From the NCBI RefSeq assembly GCF_011397635.1, contig NC_064775.1, forward strand, positions 15,265,452-15,329,451: a DNA stretch of 64,000 nucleotides. Direction: 5' to 3'. Under the pieces are notes generated by a model. That model was given only the letters and a program-made list of their open reading frames with translations, was not told the DNA's origin and made no database searches. The stretch comes from Epinephelus fuscoguttatus (Eukaryota > Chordata > Actinopteri > Perciformes > Serranidae). A program made the position numbers and the translations under genes. Below are positions 1-12,966 of this stretch, one piece after another (within the stretch, counting starts at the first letter, position 1; every line of letters starts with the position of its first letter).

Positions 1-1102
1 GGTTCTGCACTAAGCTGGTTTAAATCTTGTTTATCTCGTATATCGTTTTCAGTTTGTTCACGTTTGTTCACATTCATAATGAATCATCCTTATGTACTAA
101 AGTTTGTTTTGGAGTTCCGCAAGGTTCTGTGCTCAGACCAATCCTATTTACTAATAATTGTTATGCGGATGATACACAGTTGTATTTATCTATGAAGCCA
201 GAAGAAAGTAATCAATTAACTAAACTTCATAATTGCCTTAAAGACATAAAAACCTGGATGAGCACCAATTTCCTGATGTTAAATTCAGACAAAACTGAAG
301 TTATTGTTCTTGTCCCCAAACAACTCAGAGACTCTTTATCTGATGACACAGTTTCTCTAGATGGCATTGCTCTGGCCTCTAGCACTACCATAAGAAACCT
401 CGGAGTAACATTTGATCAAGATTTGTCTTTTAATTCTCATTTAAAACAAACCTCACGGACTGCATTTTTTCATCTGCGTAATACTGTGAAAATTAGGCCT
501 ATCCTGACCTGAAAAGATGCAGAAAAATTGGTCCACGCTTTTCTTACTTCAAGGCTGGATTATGGTAACTCTCTATTATCAATCTAGTAAGTCCTTAAAA
601 ACTCTCCAGCTAATTCAGAATGCAGCAGCACGTGAACTAACAGGAACTAAGAAACAAGATCATATTTCTCCCATTTTAGCTTCTCTGCACTGGCTCCCTG
701 TAAAATCCAGAACTGAATTTAAAATCCTACTGTTAACTTATAAAGCTCTAAATGGTCAAGCTCCGTCATATCTTAGAGAGCTCATAGTGCCATATTATCC
801 CACCAGAACACTGCGCTCTGAGAACGCAGGGTTACTCGTGGTCCCTAAAGTCTCCAAAAATAGATCAGGAGCCAGAGCCTTCAGCTATCAGGCTCCTCTG
901 CTGTGGAATCATCTTCCTGTTACGGTCCGGGAGGCAGACACCGTCTCCTCATTTAAGACTAGACTTAAGACTTTCCTCTTTGATAAACCTTATAGTTAGG
1001 GCTGGCTCAGGCTTGTCTTGTACCAGCCCCTAGTTAGGCTGACTTAGGCCTAGTCTGCCGGAGGACCCCCTATAATACACCGGGCCCCTTCTCTCCTTCT
1101 CT

Positions 1103-1136
<34 letters not shown>

Positions 1137-1802
1137 TCCTATTACTGCATCTTGCTAACTCAGCCATTCTGGATGTCACTAACTCGGCTTCTTCTCCGGA
1201 GCCTTTGTGCTCCACTGTCTCTCAGGTTAACTCGTATCACAGCGGTGCCTGGATAGTGTGACGTGTGTGGTTGTGCTGCTGCCATGGTCCTGCCAGATGC
1301 CTCCTGCTGCTGCTGCTGTTATCATTAGTCATTAGTCATACTTCTACTGTTATTGTACACATATGATTATTGTCACACATGTATACTATCAGCTATTAAT
1401 ATATTATTATTAATTATAATATTATTACTTTCATTAATGTTGTTGTAAGCTACTGTCATTACCGTCTGCCCTGCATCTCTCTCTTTCTCTCTCTCTCTCT
1501 TTCTGTCTCACTGTGTCATACGGATTACTGTTAATTTATTATGTTGATCTGTTCTGTACGACATCTATTGCACGTCTGTCCGTCCTGGAAGAGGGATCCC
1601 TCCTCAGTTGCTCTTCCTGAGGTTTCTACCGGATTTTTTCCCCGTTAAAGGATTTTTTTTTTTTTTTGGGTGAGTTTTTCCTGATCAGCTGTGAGGGTCC
1701 TAAGGACAGAGGGATGTCGTATGCTGTAAAGCCCTGTGAGGCAAATTGTGATTTGTGATATTGGGCTTTATAAATAAAATTGATTGATTGATTGATTGAT
1801 CA
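1..1802 (+). mobile_element. 3' part of an L2-type LINE retrotransposon, degenerate
   Basis: The left edge of the window cuts into a non-LTR reverse transcriptase. Seen in sequence: a GSALSWFKS-like segment at the very start, the PQGSVL motif near 120-137, the YADD catalytic motif at 162-173, and the C-terminal conserved block (QLIQNAAARELTG, then ILASLHWLPV) in the second reading frame, ending in a stop at 997-999. About 20 residues normally found between the PQGSVL block and YADD are missing. The frame is broken near 510, so the copy is dead. A roughly 780-base 3' UTR follows, with a CT microsatellite, a T-run and a (TTGA)n tail at about 1780-1802, the usual end of fish L2/Maui-type elements. 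The clade is from memory of the family; the protein motifs are direct. Confidence 0.85.
1090..1133. repeat. CT/TCTC microsatellite in the LINE 3' UTR
   Basis: Pyrimidine-only run of (CT)n with interspersed TTC. Its opposite strand makes the low-complexity Arg/Glu frame between 1030 and 1215, which is not a gene. Confidence 0.85.
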
Positions 1803-3469
1803 GGATGATGGTATGTGGGGACTGTACAACAGTGTGGCTCACTGATGTGTTTTTAATTCTATGGCAGAGGAATGAGATATATGAGGCTCTGGATAAACGC
1901 AATACTTGCTAATAGGATCAATTCATTGTTGGTTTTAATGGTTTAATGGGATTCATTACTAAATATATAAAGATATAACCAGATTTATCCTTTAATTTAA
2001 GTGTTTCTTTGCTGATAAGCAATCACTCAAAGCTCTAGTGCCCATCACAGATGAGAAATATCATAAACCCCTTTAACTACCTCTTCAAGGCGGGGATTTC
2101 ATGTGGATATGCAGCCTTGTCTTTCTAAATAGAAGGTACAATAGCTAAAAGGAGGGACAGAGCCGTCTTGCCTCTGAGCTGGAAGCGGAGGTAGTAACAG
2201 TGCTGAAAAGATGTCTGTATAAACAGGACAGCCAGCAGGAGGGGATCATGGGCAGCACGGTTGGACAACGTTTTGTGTATGACCCACCACGAGAGATATA
2301 ACAAGCAGCTAATAGCAGTTAGCAGCTAACTCAAAGAAGAACATTGGCTGAAAATGTCTGCAACTGGGTAAAACAATGAGCTCCAGGAGCTCCTTACCTT
2401 CTAAGCAGAGGATGAGATCAGCTACCACATATCAGGCACAGTAAATGATTCTTATTGCCATGTTAATGCAATTGTTAATGTTTAGAAAGCACTGCCTATG
2501 CCTTTGCTTTATGTGACACTAGAGGTCAACACTATTGTGTTACATGTCACAACTCTTGATTCCGCGATGCTGACATGCCATGTAAAATCACACATGGGAG
2601 CGGCATGATGTCACTGTTGGCAGCATACATAAGAGACTTCATTGCAGCCCTATGGTGCAATTTCTGTGTTTATATATGTACATGACAATATTTACACAAA
2701 ATATTTCATTTATCATGATAAGCTAATCTTTACATTGCTTGCTTCTAGATGTTAGGTCTACAAAATTTTAAATGAAATATAAATTACAATTAAAGGGTCC
2801 TACCAAGTCAAATTATAGTCACACTCGCCGAAGGCTGTCCTTACTTTCTGTTTCTCAGGTGTGTCTCAAATTACACGAAAAGCCCAGGTGAGCTGTGGAT
2901 CCATTTAACCTCTGGTGCTAGACTACTTCAAGACAGCATCTTCTTGTCTTCCTTATTTTGTAAGCACATCACAAGCTGCGTTTTTGATTTTATAAAAGCT
3001 TTCAATGCGTCTCCAACTATTTCAGCACATTCGTATTCATTGACAACAAAACTATTGCAAGAGCAGCGATCAGGCTGAACTGTGGGTTAGGATTTGAGCT
3101 TGTGTAGGAACAGAACTGTACATGAGTTTTAGGTGTGATAAAAGACTTTGGAGGGTTCTCAAGAGACATTAAATGTAGAGCGGTGCGATATACAAACAGT
3201 AAACTGGACACTGAAATACCACTTCTCTCTTTGCGGTTTTAATGCTGCTGCAGCAGTATCAGTTCATACATGAAGCAGGCAGAAACTAAGTGAAGGTGCT
3301 GTCACTCAGACCAAAAGTGATATCTGTTAACACACATCAGTGTGTCAGACAATTTCTTTAAATGTTTCACATCCTCCTGCAGCTTTATTCTTTTAGTTTT
3401 GGATTTGAACCTTAAACTTACGTTTGCATGCCTGTGTACATGCATCTGTACAGTATATGTGCATGCATG
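1803..3469. other. Intergenic, nothing recognised
   Basis: No open frame with family resemblance, no splice-bounded exon and no tandem repeat that I can support. The short minus-strand frame at 3017-3211 has no recognisable domain. Confidence 0.5.
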
Positions 3470-4470
3470 TCAATCAATCAATCAATCAATCAATCATTCA
3501 ATCAATCAAATCTTTATTGTCAATTGGCTTGTAAAAACAAAACAAAAGGGCATTTGTCCAGGATCACTTCATTTGGCAACACACTTCAACACGCTGGATA
3601 AAACAGAATTTAAAAAAGACTGAATAAAAACTAATACAGTGAATAAATAAGAAAGACAGAATAAATATAAAGTGCAAATTAGCCACTGAGAGGGTAGCAG
3701 CTGGAAGAGGGCGTTTAGAGGGTGGGAAGAATCGGGGCGTTGGTGGCTTGGTGGGTAAAGCGGACGCCCCATGTGCGGGGCTGTTGCTGCAGCGGCCGGG
3801 GTTCAATTCCAGCCTGTGGCCCTTTGCTGCATGTCATCCCCCCTCTCTCTCTCCCCCCTCACACTTACCTGTCCTGTCTATTAAAGGCAAAATGCCCAAA
3901 AACAATATCTTTAGAGGGTGGGAAGAGTCTCTCACAATGTTCCGAGCCCTGTTCCTGCAACGCTTCAGGAATATCTCCCATACTGAGGGGAGTGAGGCTC
4001 CAATCACCCTCTCTGCAGATCTTACAACCCTCTGCAGGACTTTTTTGTCAGCCTCACTGCAGCCTGCAAACCATGTGGAGATGCCATAGGTCAGCACACT
4101 CTCTACTGCACCTCTGTAAAATGTGGTCTTTTTACCAGTGAGCTGGTGTTGTCAGACCAGAAAAGGTCACTGGTCATCTGGACTCCCAAAAACTTGATGT
4201 TTTCCACCCTCTCCACTGCCTGGCTGCTGACGCAGAGAGGTGTATGCTCAGGTTGTGACCTTCTGAAATCAATTATCATTTCCTTGGTTTTGTCCACATT
4301 TAGCACCAAGTTGCTGTCATTGCACCTGCGTTCCAACAGCTCAACCTCCTCCCTGTACCTGGCTTCATCATTCTTACTGATGAGACCCACAACTGTCGTG
4401 TCATCGGCAAACTTCACGATCAGATCACTGATGGGTTCTGCCATTGGCCGATCATTAGGAATTACACACA
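3470..4470 (-). mobile_element. Rex1-like LINE fragment, 5'-truncated, interrupted by a SINE
   Basis: On the minus strand two consecutive frames (4444 down to 4103, then 4097 down to about 3910) read as a non-LTR reverse transcriptase C-terminal part. They contain the catalytic FADD box at 4400-4411, LVLNVDKTKEMIIDFR, KFLGV, then LTYGISTWFAGC and a downstream RRCRNRARNI-type block. There is a frameshift near 4100. The coding continues after the SINE as NALFQLLPS (about 3712-3690) and a short 3' UTR ends in a (TTGA)n tail, seen on the plus strand as (TCAA)n at 3470-3509. The 5' end is truncated at about 4440-4470. Assignment to the Rex1/CR1-related group is by remembered family resemblance. 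Confidence 0.75.
3731..3909 (+). mobile_element. tRNA-derived SINE with 17-bp target-site duplication
   Basis: The 5' part resembles a tRNA gene: an A-box-like TGGCTTGGTGGG at 3744-3755 and a B-box-like GGTTCAATTCC at 3800-3810, followed by a CT-rich body and an A-rich 3' end. It is flanked by a perfect 17-base direct repeat, 3714-3730 and 3910-3926, which lies inside the LINE reverse transcriptase. The insertion is therefore younger than the LINE fragment. The sequence downstream of the B box is one I know as common in percomorph genomes, but I cannot name the family with certainty. Confidence 0.85.
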
Positions 4471-6084
4471 GGAGACATCATTTTCCAAATTGGGCCTCTT
4501 GTCCACATACCTGGACTTTCTTGACACATTTTTTGGGCCAGAAATTTCTCTCTCTGCACCCAGGCTTTTCTTGCTTGAGCCCCTAATTTTTGGTGACACA
4601 TTGGTGTCAGACTGCAGTTTGCTATACATCTTTACATTAGCAGTACATGTGCATTCTGCACATCTGACCCCGAGACTGGACCACACCATTTTCACAATAG
4701 TGGGGGGGTGGGGTATCAGATGTGTTTTAATGCTAACAATAAATTTATTTATCACGTAAATACAAATAACTTGCACTGTTTGTAACATAAGTCGGTAAAT
4801 TGTTGTATTTGAACATTACATACATTTAGGGATCAACCATTCCCTTCCTTAGGGCCATTTGTACTAATTGACCACCCCTGATGGTGGGCCTGCGTCTTAC
4901 TGCCGCTAATACATATTAAAGGCATTCAACTGGTGAAACACAGTGTCTTTTATTGTGTAGCTGTGACAAGAAATGCCTTCAAAATGTGGTCATTTTGGTT
5001 TAAATACTGTAGGAATGAATGGAACAAGCAGGTGACAGCTCTTTTATGATGCCGTTTGTGGGCACACAGCATAGCATCAGATCACAGTTGCTCAGGACAC
5101 AATGGAAACAGGCCAATCACTGACTACTGTTTAATATTTATCAATTTTCCCCGTTTAATCCACACAACATATTATGTAGAAGTGCATATTGAAACCCTAC
5201 AAATAAAATTAAAGACAAAAACCTACCCTGATGGTTTTGTTCCTCCTCTGTCATTTTCTGTAGGTTTGTTTATTAGATGTTACTATCATCACTATATACG
5301 GTAACACCATCATGTGATGGGCGTTGAGCAGAGTGGGCAACTCACAGATAGGGGTGTGAATAACAACCACAACAGACCACAACACTTCCTCTGCCAATTA
5401 CAAGAAATGCTGTGGGTGCTTTCTGTGCTATAAATGTGATCTTTAAAAATGTTTACAGTGTTTTATTAACGCTGCATTAATAGTTTTTTTTTTTGCAACA
5501 GAATAAGCTATAAACACAGCAATCTTACTATCACTGAATAGTGAATGTGTTAGCAACAAAAAGCACCCTGAGTTGGTAAACAGTGACACTCTTAACTGCA
5601 GTTGTCCACAGGGTGGCACCCTTACACAGCACTGCAAGTGAATGCAGCTCAAAATACTACTACAAACACCAACCACTCTTCAACTACTATGAATGTAATG
5701 GTGCATGAAATGTCTTAATGTCCAAATACAAATATGTCAGCTGAGTAAAATTATGTGACTTTTGTGAAAGAATAATTTCTATTTTTGTATTACATACACA
5801 ATGGAAAAGTTCAACAGCACTAAAGAAGTTCTAAGTGATGTGTTTAGAGACATTACGTTAACAGCATCAGGAATTAATGACCAATATTGAGCTTGTGTGT
5901 CTATTAAAAATACCTGTCGGTTACTATAGTTTCTGGTTCTTCTGTTGCTGTGTTTGGCACCATGGGGATTTCCTTTGGTCTATATTTAGGTCACAGATTA
6001 TACCTTAAATACTCAAAAACTAAGAGTTCTACAAGTAAAGTAAAGTAAGTGAAGTCTAAGGTACATTAAATTGTGCCATTTATG
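4471..6084. other. Intergenic, nothing firmly recognised
   Basis: Two overlapping frames around 4462-4788 (one per strand) have no recognisable domain and are probably old repeat or chance. The rest is AT-rich non-coding sequence with short homopolymer runs. Confidence 0.45.
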
Positions 6085-6673
6085 AATCTGAGTGTTGGAG
6101 ATATCCGCCGTAGAGATGTCTGCCTTCTCTCCAATATAATGGAACTAGATGGCACTTGGTCTATGGTGCTCACTGGATGTCTATAGATATAACTAAGTTA
6201 AATTAAAGACTTTTTTATACCACCTTATATGAAATTTAAGACCAAACCTGCAATGAAAATACATATTTTATATATATATATATATATATCTATATATATA
6301 GATATATATATGTATCTATATATCTATAGATATATAGATACATATATATATATAGATATATATTAAGACTTTTAAGGACCTATAGACACCCAAAGTGCCC
6401 AAAAAGTACTTCAGAAAAACTCAACAGCAATGTCTCTTTCCAGAAATCACTACAAACGAACACCCGCCAACCGTATCACTGCGTTCATTGACTTATGGAC
6501 AAGAGGCTCGACGTTAGCATTAATGGCATCCTCCTTGGCAGAGCTGTAACGTTAGCTAGCTCAGAGGTGCCAGAGGAGCAGTCAGTAGATGGCACAACAA
6601 TCTCGACTGATAAAGTGCAATACAGGTAAAAGGAAAAGTATGAATGTTTGATTTGGGGTGAACTGTCCCTTTA
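6085..6673. mobile_element. MITE copy A, left end missing, right TIR intact
   Basis: Shares long blocks with the complete copy at 24587-25152: TGTCTGCCTTCTCTCCAATATA near 6117, AAAAACTCAACAGCAATGTCTC near 6415, the AATGGCATCCTCCTTGGC area near 6522, and the terminal GGGGTGAACTGTCCCTTTAA ending at 6673. The left TIR is not found. An AT palindrome interrupts the body. This is a very common fish non-autonomous DNA transposon with a TTAAAGGGACAGTTCACCCC terminus. It carries no gene. Confidence 0.75.
6264..6362. repeat. TA-rich tract with a perfect 50-bp palindrome
   Basis: Alternating TA with interspersed GATA/TATC. Bases 6302-6351 form two perfect 25-base arms without a loop, centred between 6326 and 6327, so the tract can extrude as a cruciform or hairpin. 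Confidence 0.85.
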
Positions 6674-9600
6674 ACATTTGTCTTGTCAGCTTCTCTACAT
6701 TTTTTTTTTTTTTTTACTTTTATACATCATTCCATTATTATTTAACACAGTTACAAATATTATCAAGATTGAAATTCTTGTAAACTGTTATTTTTTTATG
6801 ATACAAAGTCATACTTATTAAATATGAATTTAATCTCTGCGATGTGCATCTGTAGAAACTGCATATTAAAGGACGATGATCTTTAAAAACATATGAAGGA
6901 ATTTAAAAGCATGACTTTAAGATCAGCCTCACAACCCATGATTGTCAAGTGGAATATTCTTGTATTTTTCATTTCTTAGTTAGGAGAACAGACAAAGCTG
7001 CTTTATTTATAAATCAGACGAACGGGGGTTCAGATGAAAGCAACTTCTGGTTGGATTTGGTCCCAGCTCAGTTTGAGAACACTGCCTCTATAAACTTAAT
7101 AGACCAGGATGTGAAAATTTTAAAACGTGATTTATGGCATCTGCACTTTATATGACAACATGTAAAAACGAGGAAACAAGAAGTAATGGGTCCAGATCAG
7201 ATGCTGTGATGGAGCAAGTTCATGGTGGGACAGGCTGACTGCTTGTGTTCCTGTGAGGGACACAGATGACCCTCTTCTGTTAAATGGGCCTTTATAAATA
7301 GAGCAGTTATTTTTCCACTGCTCTGATCCAACTTGTCTGTACATCAGACGCAAACCATTTAGATACCTCCTCCATGTTAACCTCAACAACCAATCACAGC
7401 CATTCAGATGACTTCATCATTATATCAGAATGCTCTAAATAACTGAAGTCAATCAGATATTTGAGCTGGACTGCGTCAAGCCAAATGTTTCTCACTCTTG
7501 AGAAGTGTTGTGATGAGCAGAGTGGCTGTCCTTCAACTAGATAACATTTAAACTGTTGCTCAAAGACTCTTCAGACAGATACTGAACCGTCCAGGCTCCA
7601 GAGGTTCTGTCATGCAAATGAAGCTGACATGTGATCTGACATTGTTTTAATGTAACGTAAGACTAGGAATGCAAATTGGCCATCAACGGAAAACAAGAGC
7701 AATTTGAAATTCTTTTATTCAACAACCAGGCTTCAATTTACTTGTTAAACCATGACTTCAAAGTTAACATAAAAAACAGGAAACTGACAGTGTGGTAAGA
7801 CGCAGCGCTCACACGCAATCACAGCAGCAGCTAACCTCCAACACCAAGCTATCAACAGTCCCGTGTGTGTGTGTGTGTGTGTGCAGGCGGACTCTTACAG
7901 ACTGTTCAATTTCCACCTTTCTTTTTTTACAGTGTAAAGTTAACTATGAGATCACTTGTAGGAAGGCGTGACCCTAAGACATACCTTCTAATAATGAAAC
8001 CACATACCAAATATCTAATACACTTTTAAGTCAAATGTTAAACAGTGCTTCAAAGTAAACGCTTTGAGATCTCTTTGACACATTTTCCCTTAACTAGTCT
8101 TTCTGAATTCACATCCCATCCGGTGTGGGAATTTTATATCACAGGTTCAGCCCAGGGGCCTATTGAAAGAAGCATTAGCAAGCTAGCACGCCAACTATGG
8201 GTTGGGGAGAAATTCCATATGGCTGCAATTGCATGAAAGCACTAAAGAACTCATTTTAATCCACAACAGTAGTAAAAGAAAGTGTGGTGTAGTGTGGTGT
8301 TTGTACATATGTAAAAACAATTCATTTTACTCTCCACATTAATTCATTATATCAGATTTGGCGCTGAAAAAAAGTTTCAGGTGGTTTCTAACAAACTGCA
8401 GGTAGCTGTTTTTGACCTGCACTGTTGCATTTTATTTACACTGACATGTTTTCACAGGAGTCCCAGCGGAGAACAGTTCAGGCCAGCCTGTTGTACTCTC
8501 AAAGCCGCCTTTGTGAGTCTTTTTATAGACTGGATGTGATGACACAATATTGATGACACGATGGAAAGAATGCCCACTGTGCTCTAATGACGGACAGTGA
8601 TAAGAACATTTAGTTATGCATTTAGTAGCCTGCACTATCTACATCCTCTGTGGATGTCACAGCACAAACAGGGTTACTGTTCACTGACGCTCTGTTCAGT
8701 CATACTCCATTTTATTTATTATAGATTATTTGGGTTCAGAGCAGTGTTGATAGAACATGTTAAGTTATAGCTGGACATATTTTATATAGTTCGTTGGCGT
8801 CTTATTGATACTCAGGTGAGAAGATCAACATTAATTTTGTATCTGTGTCCAGTACAGCTAGTTCCTCAGGCATCTTAGGAGCAGGGAGAAAAATTATATT
8901 CAAAGCCTTTAGTCTGGCACATTAATGGTTAAAAATACCGACCTCACACAGGGTCTTCCATCAGAGGGACGATTATATAAATAAACTGATATCTCCTGCT
9001 GCACAATATAAATAATCCACTAGAGCTGAACAGTATTCAATCACATGAAGAAGACATCTTATCATTTAGGCTTTTTTTATCATTTGGAATGCATTTTGGC
9101 ATATCCACATTATATCCTAATGGTGGACAAATTTTAGAAAGTCTCAACTTCAAGAATACCCAGCCTAATGGCCAGAAAAAAATGTTGGCAATGTATGTTT
9201 CTTAAAACAACATATACATGTACCTTATTATGTAGCAGATACATTTAAACTTAACATTTGAAAAATGCTGTGGTTTATGCGTGGTTAGGTTCAGGCAGGA
9301 AAAGACCCACGTACGTATGTGGGCTAAAAAGCCACAGGAAACACATTGACGGGCCCTTAAAAAACACCCAGCTAAAAAGTCACAGGCAAAACTGTGACTG
9401 ATCCTTGTAAAATGAAATGACATTCATTCAAATCGGATCCAAACCACATTTGGAGGTGCTTTGAAATGCAAATCCAATTGGATCTCTACAGATACGTCTC
9501 AGTCCAGACACTCTGGCCACTGAAATCAGATTTCAAAGTGTTTTTTATGACATAAAACAACATCAAATCAATAGTGACAGAAATGCTGATCCGAATCCAT

Positions 9601-10490
9601 GCTGCTGTCAGCAGAGCACTATGAAGGACAACATGGAGAACAACAGTCCATGGACAGACGCTTGTTTGGAATTCAAAATGATGGACCTCTTCCATGTAAC
9701 GCTACGTAGCTACTAACGGCTATGGTGTGACCACAGCACCCTATGCAGATAGGCTGGTGATGTCTGTGCATGCTAATACGACCTGATCACTTGCAAATAA
9801 CAACGCAGACAGACTGTCTTCAAGATCTGATTTGAGAAAAATTTGATTTGCCTCCAGTCTGAATTAGGGGCTAAAACATGAAGCAAATACAGAAGTGCCA
9901 AAAACTGCAGTTCCTCTAATGGCCACTTGATGCTGGATCCAAAAGCAAGTCTATCCCCATAGACCCCAATGTTTAAAAGCCCAACTTTGCCGCAGAAATA
10001 AACATGGTACATCCCACCTGATTACATTTCATTAAGACTTAAAGTCACATATAATCAATGGCGAGACCGCCTTGAGCTTCTCATTACACTGCCACCTACG
10101 GGTTTGGCATGCTCTTGTGTATATATACATGGATAAGTGTAAACGAAGATCTTTTTGAAAACGAAGACGGTGAAATGTCCGTTTATGAAAATAGCTGGCA
10201 ACGTGTAAACGGCCTCTGAGACAGGAAGTCTGGAATGTCCCACTGCTGCTTTTAATTTTTGTTTACATGCAATATAGTCCAAAAAACAGTTCTCATCCAT
10301 CACTACTGGACTACTGGATATTTTTCTGCTTGCAGCAAGTAAAAACAATTTTGCGTCACTTCTCTCCAGCTCATATAGACTCAAGAGAATCATGATGCAG
10401 TTTAAGTATATTGTCCAAAACCAAAACTGATACATACAGCAACTGTAGCTCTTATCTGACAGTAGATAGGCTCCAGTTGATTTGGGTTTC
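6674..10490. other. Intergenic; GT microsatellite, otherwise nothing recognised
   Basis: Contains a (GT)n run at 7863-7883. The stretch at about 10130-10240 resembles the terminus of a dispersed fish repeat, with phrases such as AAACGAAGACGG and GTGTAAACGGCC, but I could not find matching ends. No supported exon. Confidence 0.45.
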
Positions 10491-11200
10491 CATTTCTGGA
10501 GGACTGGTAAGTGTGTCCAGAAATCCAGTGCACTGCATTTGTGTTATTTTTAGGGCCTGAGTGTCCCGAGGCATTCCAAATTTGAGTGATTGTTGTCGGG
10601 TATCTCTGGGGAATGCCGTTGTTTGGAGGCGCTGGATTTGAGTGATTATTTCGGAGGCGTGACAGGGGAGGACGGCGATCAGGTGCTGCGGATTTGCGAG
10701 GCTTTATTTCGGGAGGCCCGGGTGCATTTGCTTTATGTGGTTTTATTGAAGAAGTATGATGCACATGCTTGGATTAGCGTTACAACAGTAGCCTTCTGTG
10801 GTTACTTGCAGCTATTGTGCTACATAAGTAGACTGGGTTAGAAGTCACTTGAAATTCATCAGGTGTGTTGGATTTGAAATGGCCGGAGGATGCCAACTAT
10901 TGTGTCTGTTGGATTTGTGGTGTTTCATTTTTAGTAGGTTGGGTGTGTTTGATTTATTTTGATTGAGCAGATGAGGTGCTCTGGCTTTGTGGTTTATTTC
11001 AGGAGATGTGAAAGGTGGATGCTTCAGACTGGGTGTGCTGCATTTTTGATGTTAGATCAGAATGACAGAGGATGGCTGGATTTGAAGTGTTTATTTTGGT
11101 GGACTGGGAGCATTAGATTTGTGTTCTCTTATATTGGGAGCACTAGCAGCTGGGGAAGTGCTCAGTTACTGGGGAGACTTCCTTTGGTTTTCTGTGGGAC
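10490..11200. repeat. Degenerate minisatellite-like tract, GGATTTG...TTATTT...GGGAGG motif
   Basis: A loosely conserved motif, roughly CTGGATTTG-NNN-TTTATTT-NGGGAGG, recurs on the plus strand at about 10533, 10631, 10686, 10865, 10905, 10950, 10977, 11074 and 11111. Spacing is irregular (30-150 bases), as expected for an old tandem array decayed by indels. The low-complexity frames in this interval follow from the motif and are not genes. A degenerate G-rich low-complexity region is the alternative. Confidence 0.4.
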
Positions 11201-12498
11201 TCTTGATCCCTGAGGAGAAAACTCTTTATCGCTTTCTTTGCAGAGCAGCATCCCAGCAGCTGGGAGGGACGCAGTGTCTTGCTCGTAGACACCTCAGCAG
11301 GCTGGATGCATGAGTTATGGGATTAAGTCTGGATATCTGCAGGATGTGAACTATGACTTCTCAAACCAACATGCTAGCTTGCCTAAAAAAGGGTCTATTA
11401 AGGCTTGACCTGAGAAAACCTATTTATTAAATATGAAATCCTCCAAAGAACTGTATAATAAATGTAACAAATAAACATAATTGACATTAATTATTCTTTA
11501 ATGCAGTTCATATGAATGTGAATGATCACAACAAGATAAAAATGCCCATTCTGTGTGCAACATAGGACTCTGAAAAGTGAGCGCACAGAATGACATGCCA
11601 CTGTTTTAATGGCCCAAAATTCCAGAGCTACATAAGTCCTTAAAATGTCCTGAGAGTATGTTATCCCAAATCAAATGCCTATTGCTCAAACTACCTATTC
11701 CTGTTCTCCAAAATACACACTCCCTGCAGTGTTTGAGCCACTGATTGTGGTTGTTTTTACCAACCATCTGCAGAGTTTCTTCGGGGCGTTTGAACCACCA
11801 ATCCCAGTTGTATTTATCAACTGTTTGAAATTGCAAGTGCCACTGATGTAAACATGTGAGGCGGACTGCAGCCTGATTGGCTACATCAGAATGCCTTACC
11901 AAAAATCTGGAGCTCCTAAAGGAAAATTCAGGGTATAGAAAGAACAAGAAAATGAAAACCTGCTGAATTGGGCTCTTTTAAAGCTACAGGTATCATATTT
12001 AACTACAGGGCCTAAGTTATCCATTGGTACTAAAAATGTTATGCTAACTTGACAAAAAGGTGGACATATAACACCACAAAGTTAGACTAAATTTTGGCAA
12101 GGGAAAAAGGAATATTGCCATTTTTGTATTAAATATTTGTGCATACTGGGGTCCCTCAACAGTCTTGCAATAAACTGGGTATGACTGTAAACTGAGAGTT
12201 GACAGCCATATACTCTTTACACTATTTCAATTCAGCACACATATGCCGAATATTCGGTTAGAAAATTAAACATTTGCCCAAATAAACACAACTTCCAGTA
12301 TGAAAACTTCCAGTCTTATATCGGAATATAGACACAGAGACAAATAATTTTGCTGGTTGAAGAGATACTGTTGGATATTGAATATTTGATATGGTGAAGG
12401 AAAATGTAAATAGTACATTTATTGAACGCACACCCGTTCCTACTAACAGTTGCATAAAGTATTAGTTTGCATAATAAGAGGACAAGTGCAGAGGAACG
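11201..12498. other. Intergenic, nothing recognised
   Basis: AT-rich non-coding sequence. The 113-codon minus-strand frame at 11606-11947 has no recognisable domain and no splice context that supports it. Confidence 0.45.
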
Positions 12499-12966
12499 TG
12501 GCTGCTTGAGTAGAAAATATCAGTAGATGCACCAGAGATGACCTTTCGATAGCAGATGCACCAGACATGACCTTGTGACAATGTGCAGGTGAAAGGAAAC
12601 AAAGAGCGTCTCGTGAAATGTGTGTAGCAGAAGCGACTCACTCACACCGGCCTTGTGGGCAGCTGTGTTTCCTGTTCTTATATGTGTTTCAGAGAAAAGG
12701 GGAGCTGGAGCAGCAGATAAGAACGGAGTCAGCAGAAAGGAACGAGGTCTCCCCAGCAACACCAATGGCATATGCTTGCGTCACAAATAACTGTATACGC
12801 TTAAAAGACTGGGTCAGGAAGAGATAGGTTGTCAGACTTCGTGCCCTGACTCGCTGATGTTGTTGGTTAGGGCAAGAAGAAATAGACCCAGAGCTCTGTA
12901 CATCGCGATCTGAGAAATAAAGAAGAGTTAAGTTGAAGTCATCTACTCTCCTGTAATTCTTCATCA
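12499..12966 (+). mobile_element. Solo LTR of an endogenous retrovirus-like element
   Basis: The segment starts with TG, ends with CA, and is flanked by a 4-base direct repeat AACG (12495-12498 and 12967-12970). An AATAAA polyadenylation signal lies at 12916-12921, about 50 bases from the 3' end, in the place expected for an R/U5 boundary. No primer-binding site, gag, pol or env sequence is adjacent, so this is a recombined solo LTR rather than a provirus. A 4-bp duplication is typical of gammaretrovirus- and epsilonretrovirus-like integrases, but the family cannot be fixed without an alignment. The plus-strand frame at 12618-12827 is inside the LTR and is not a host exon. Confidence 0.55.

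Noticed and set aside
3731..3810. Possible tRNA gene because of A- and B-box-like sequences
   Set aside because: The boxes belong to a SINE with CT-rich tail and flanking 17-bp duplication; it does not fold as a full tRNA with an acceptor stem.
10590..11313. Overlapping plus-strand ORFs of 60-85 codons
   Set aside because: They follow from the degenerate GGATTTG repeat and show no domain or consistent splice sites.
12618..12827. Plus-strand frame with an acceptor-like site and KGELEQQIRTESAERNE, suggesting a coiled-coil exon
   Set aside because: It lies wholly within the solo LTR bounded by TG...CA and AACG duplications.
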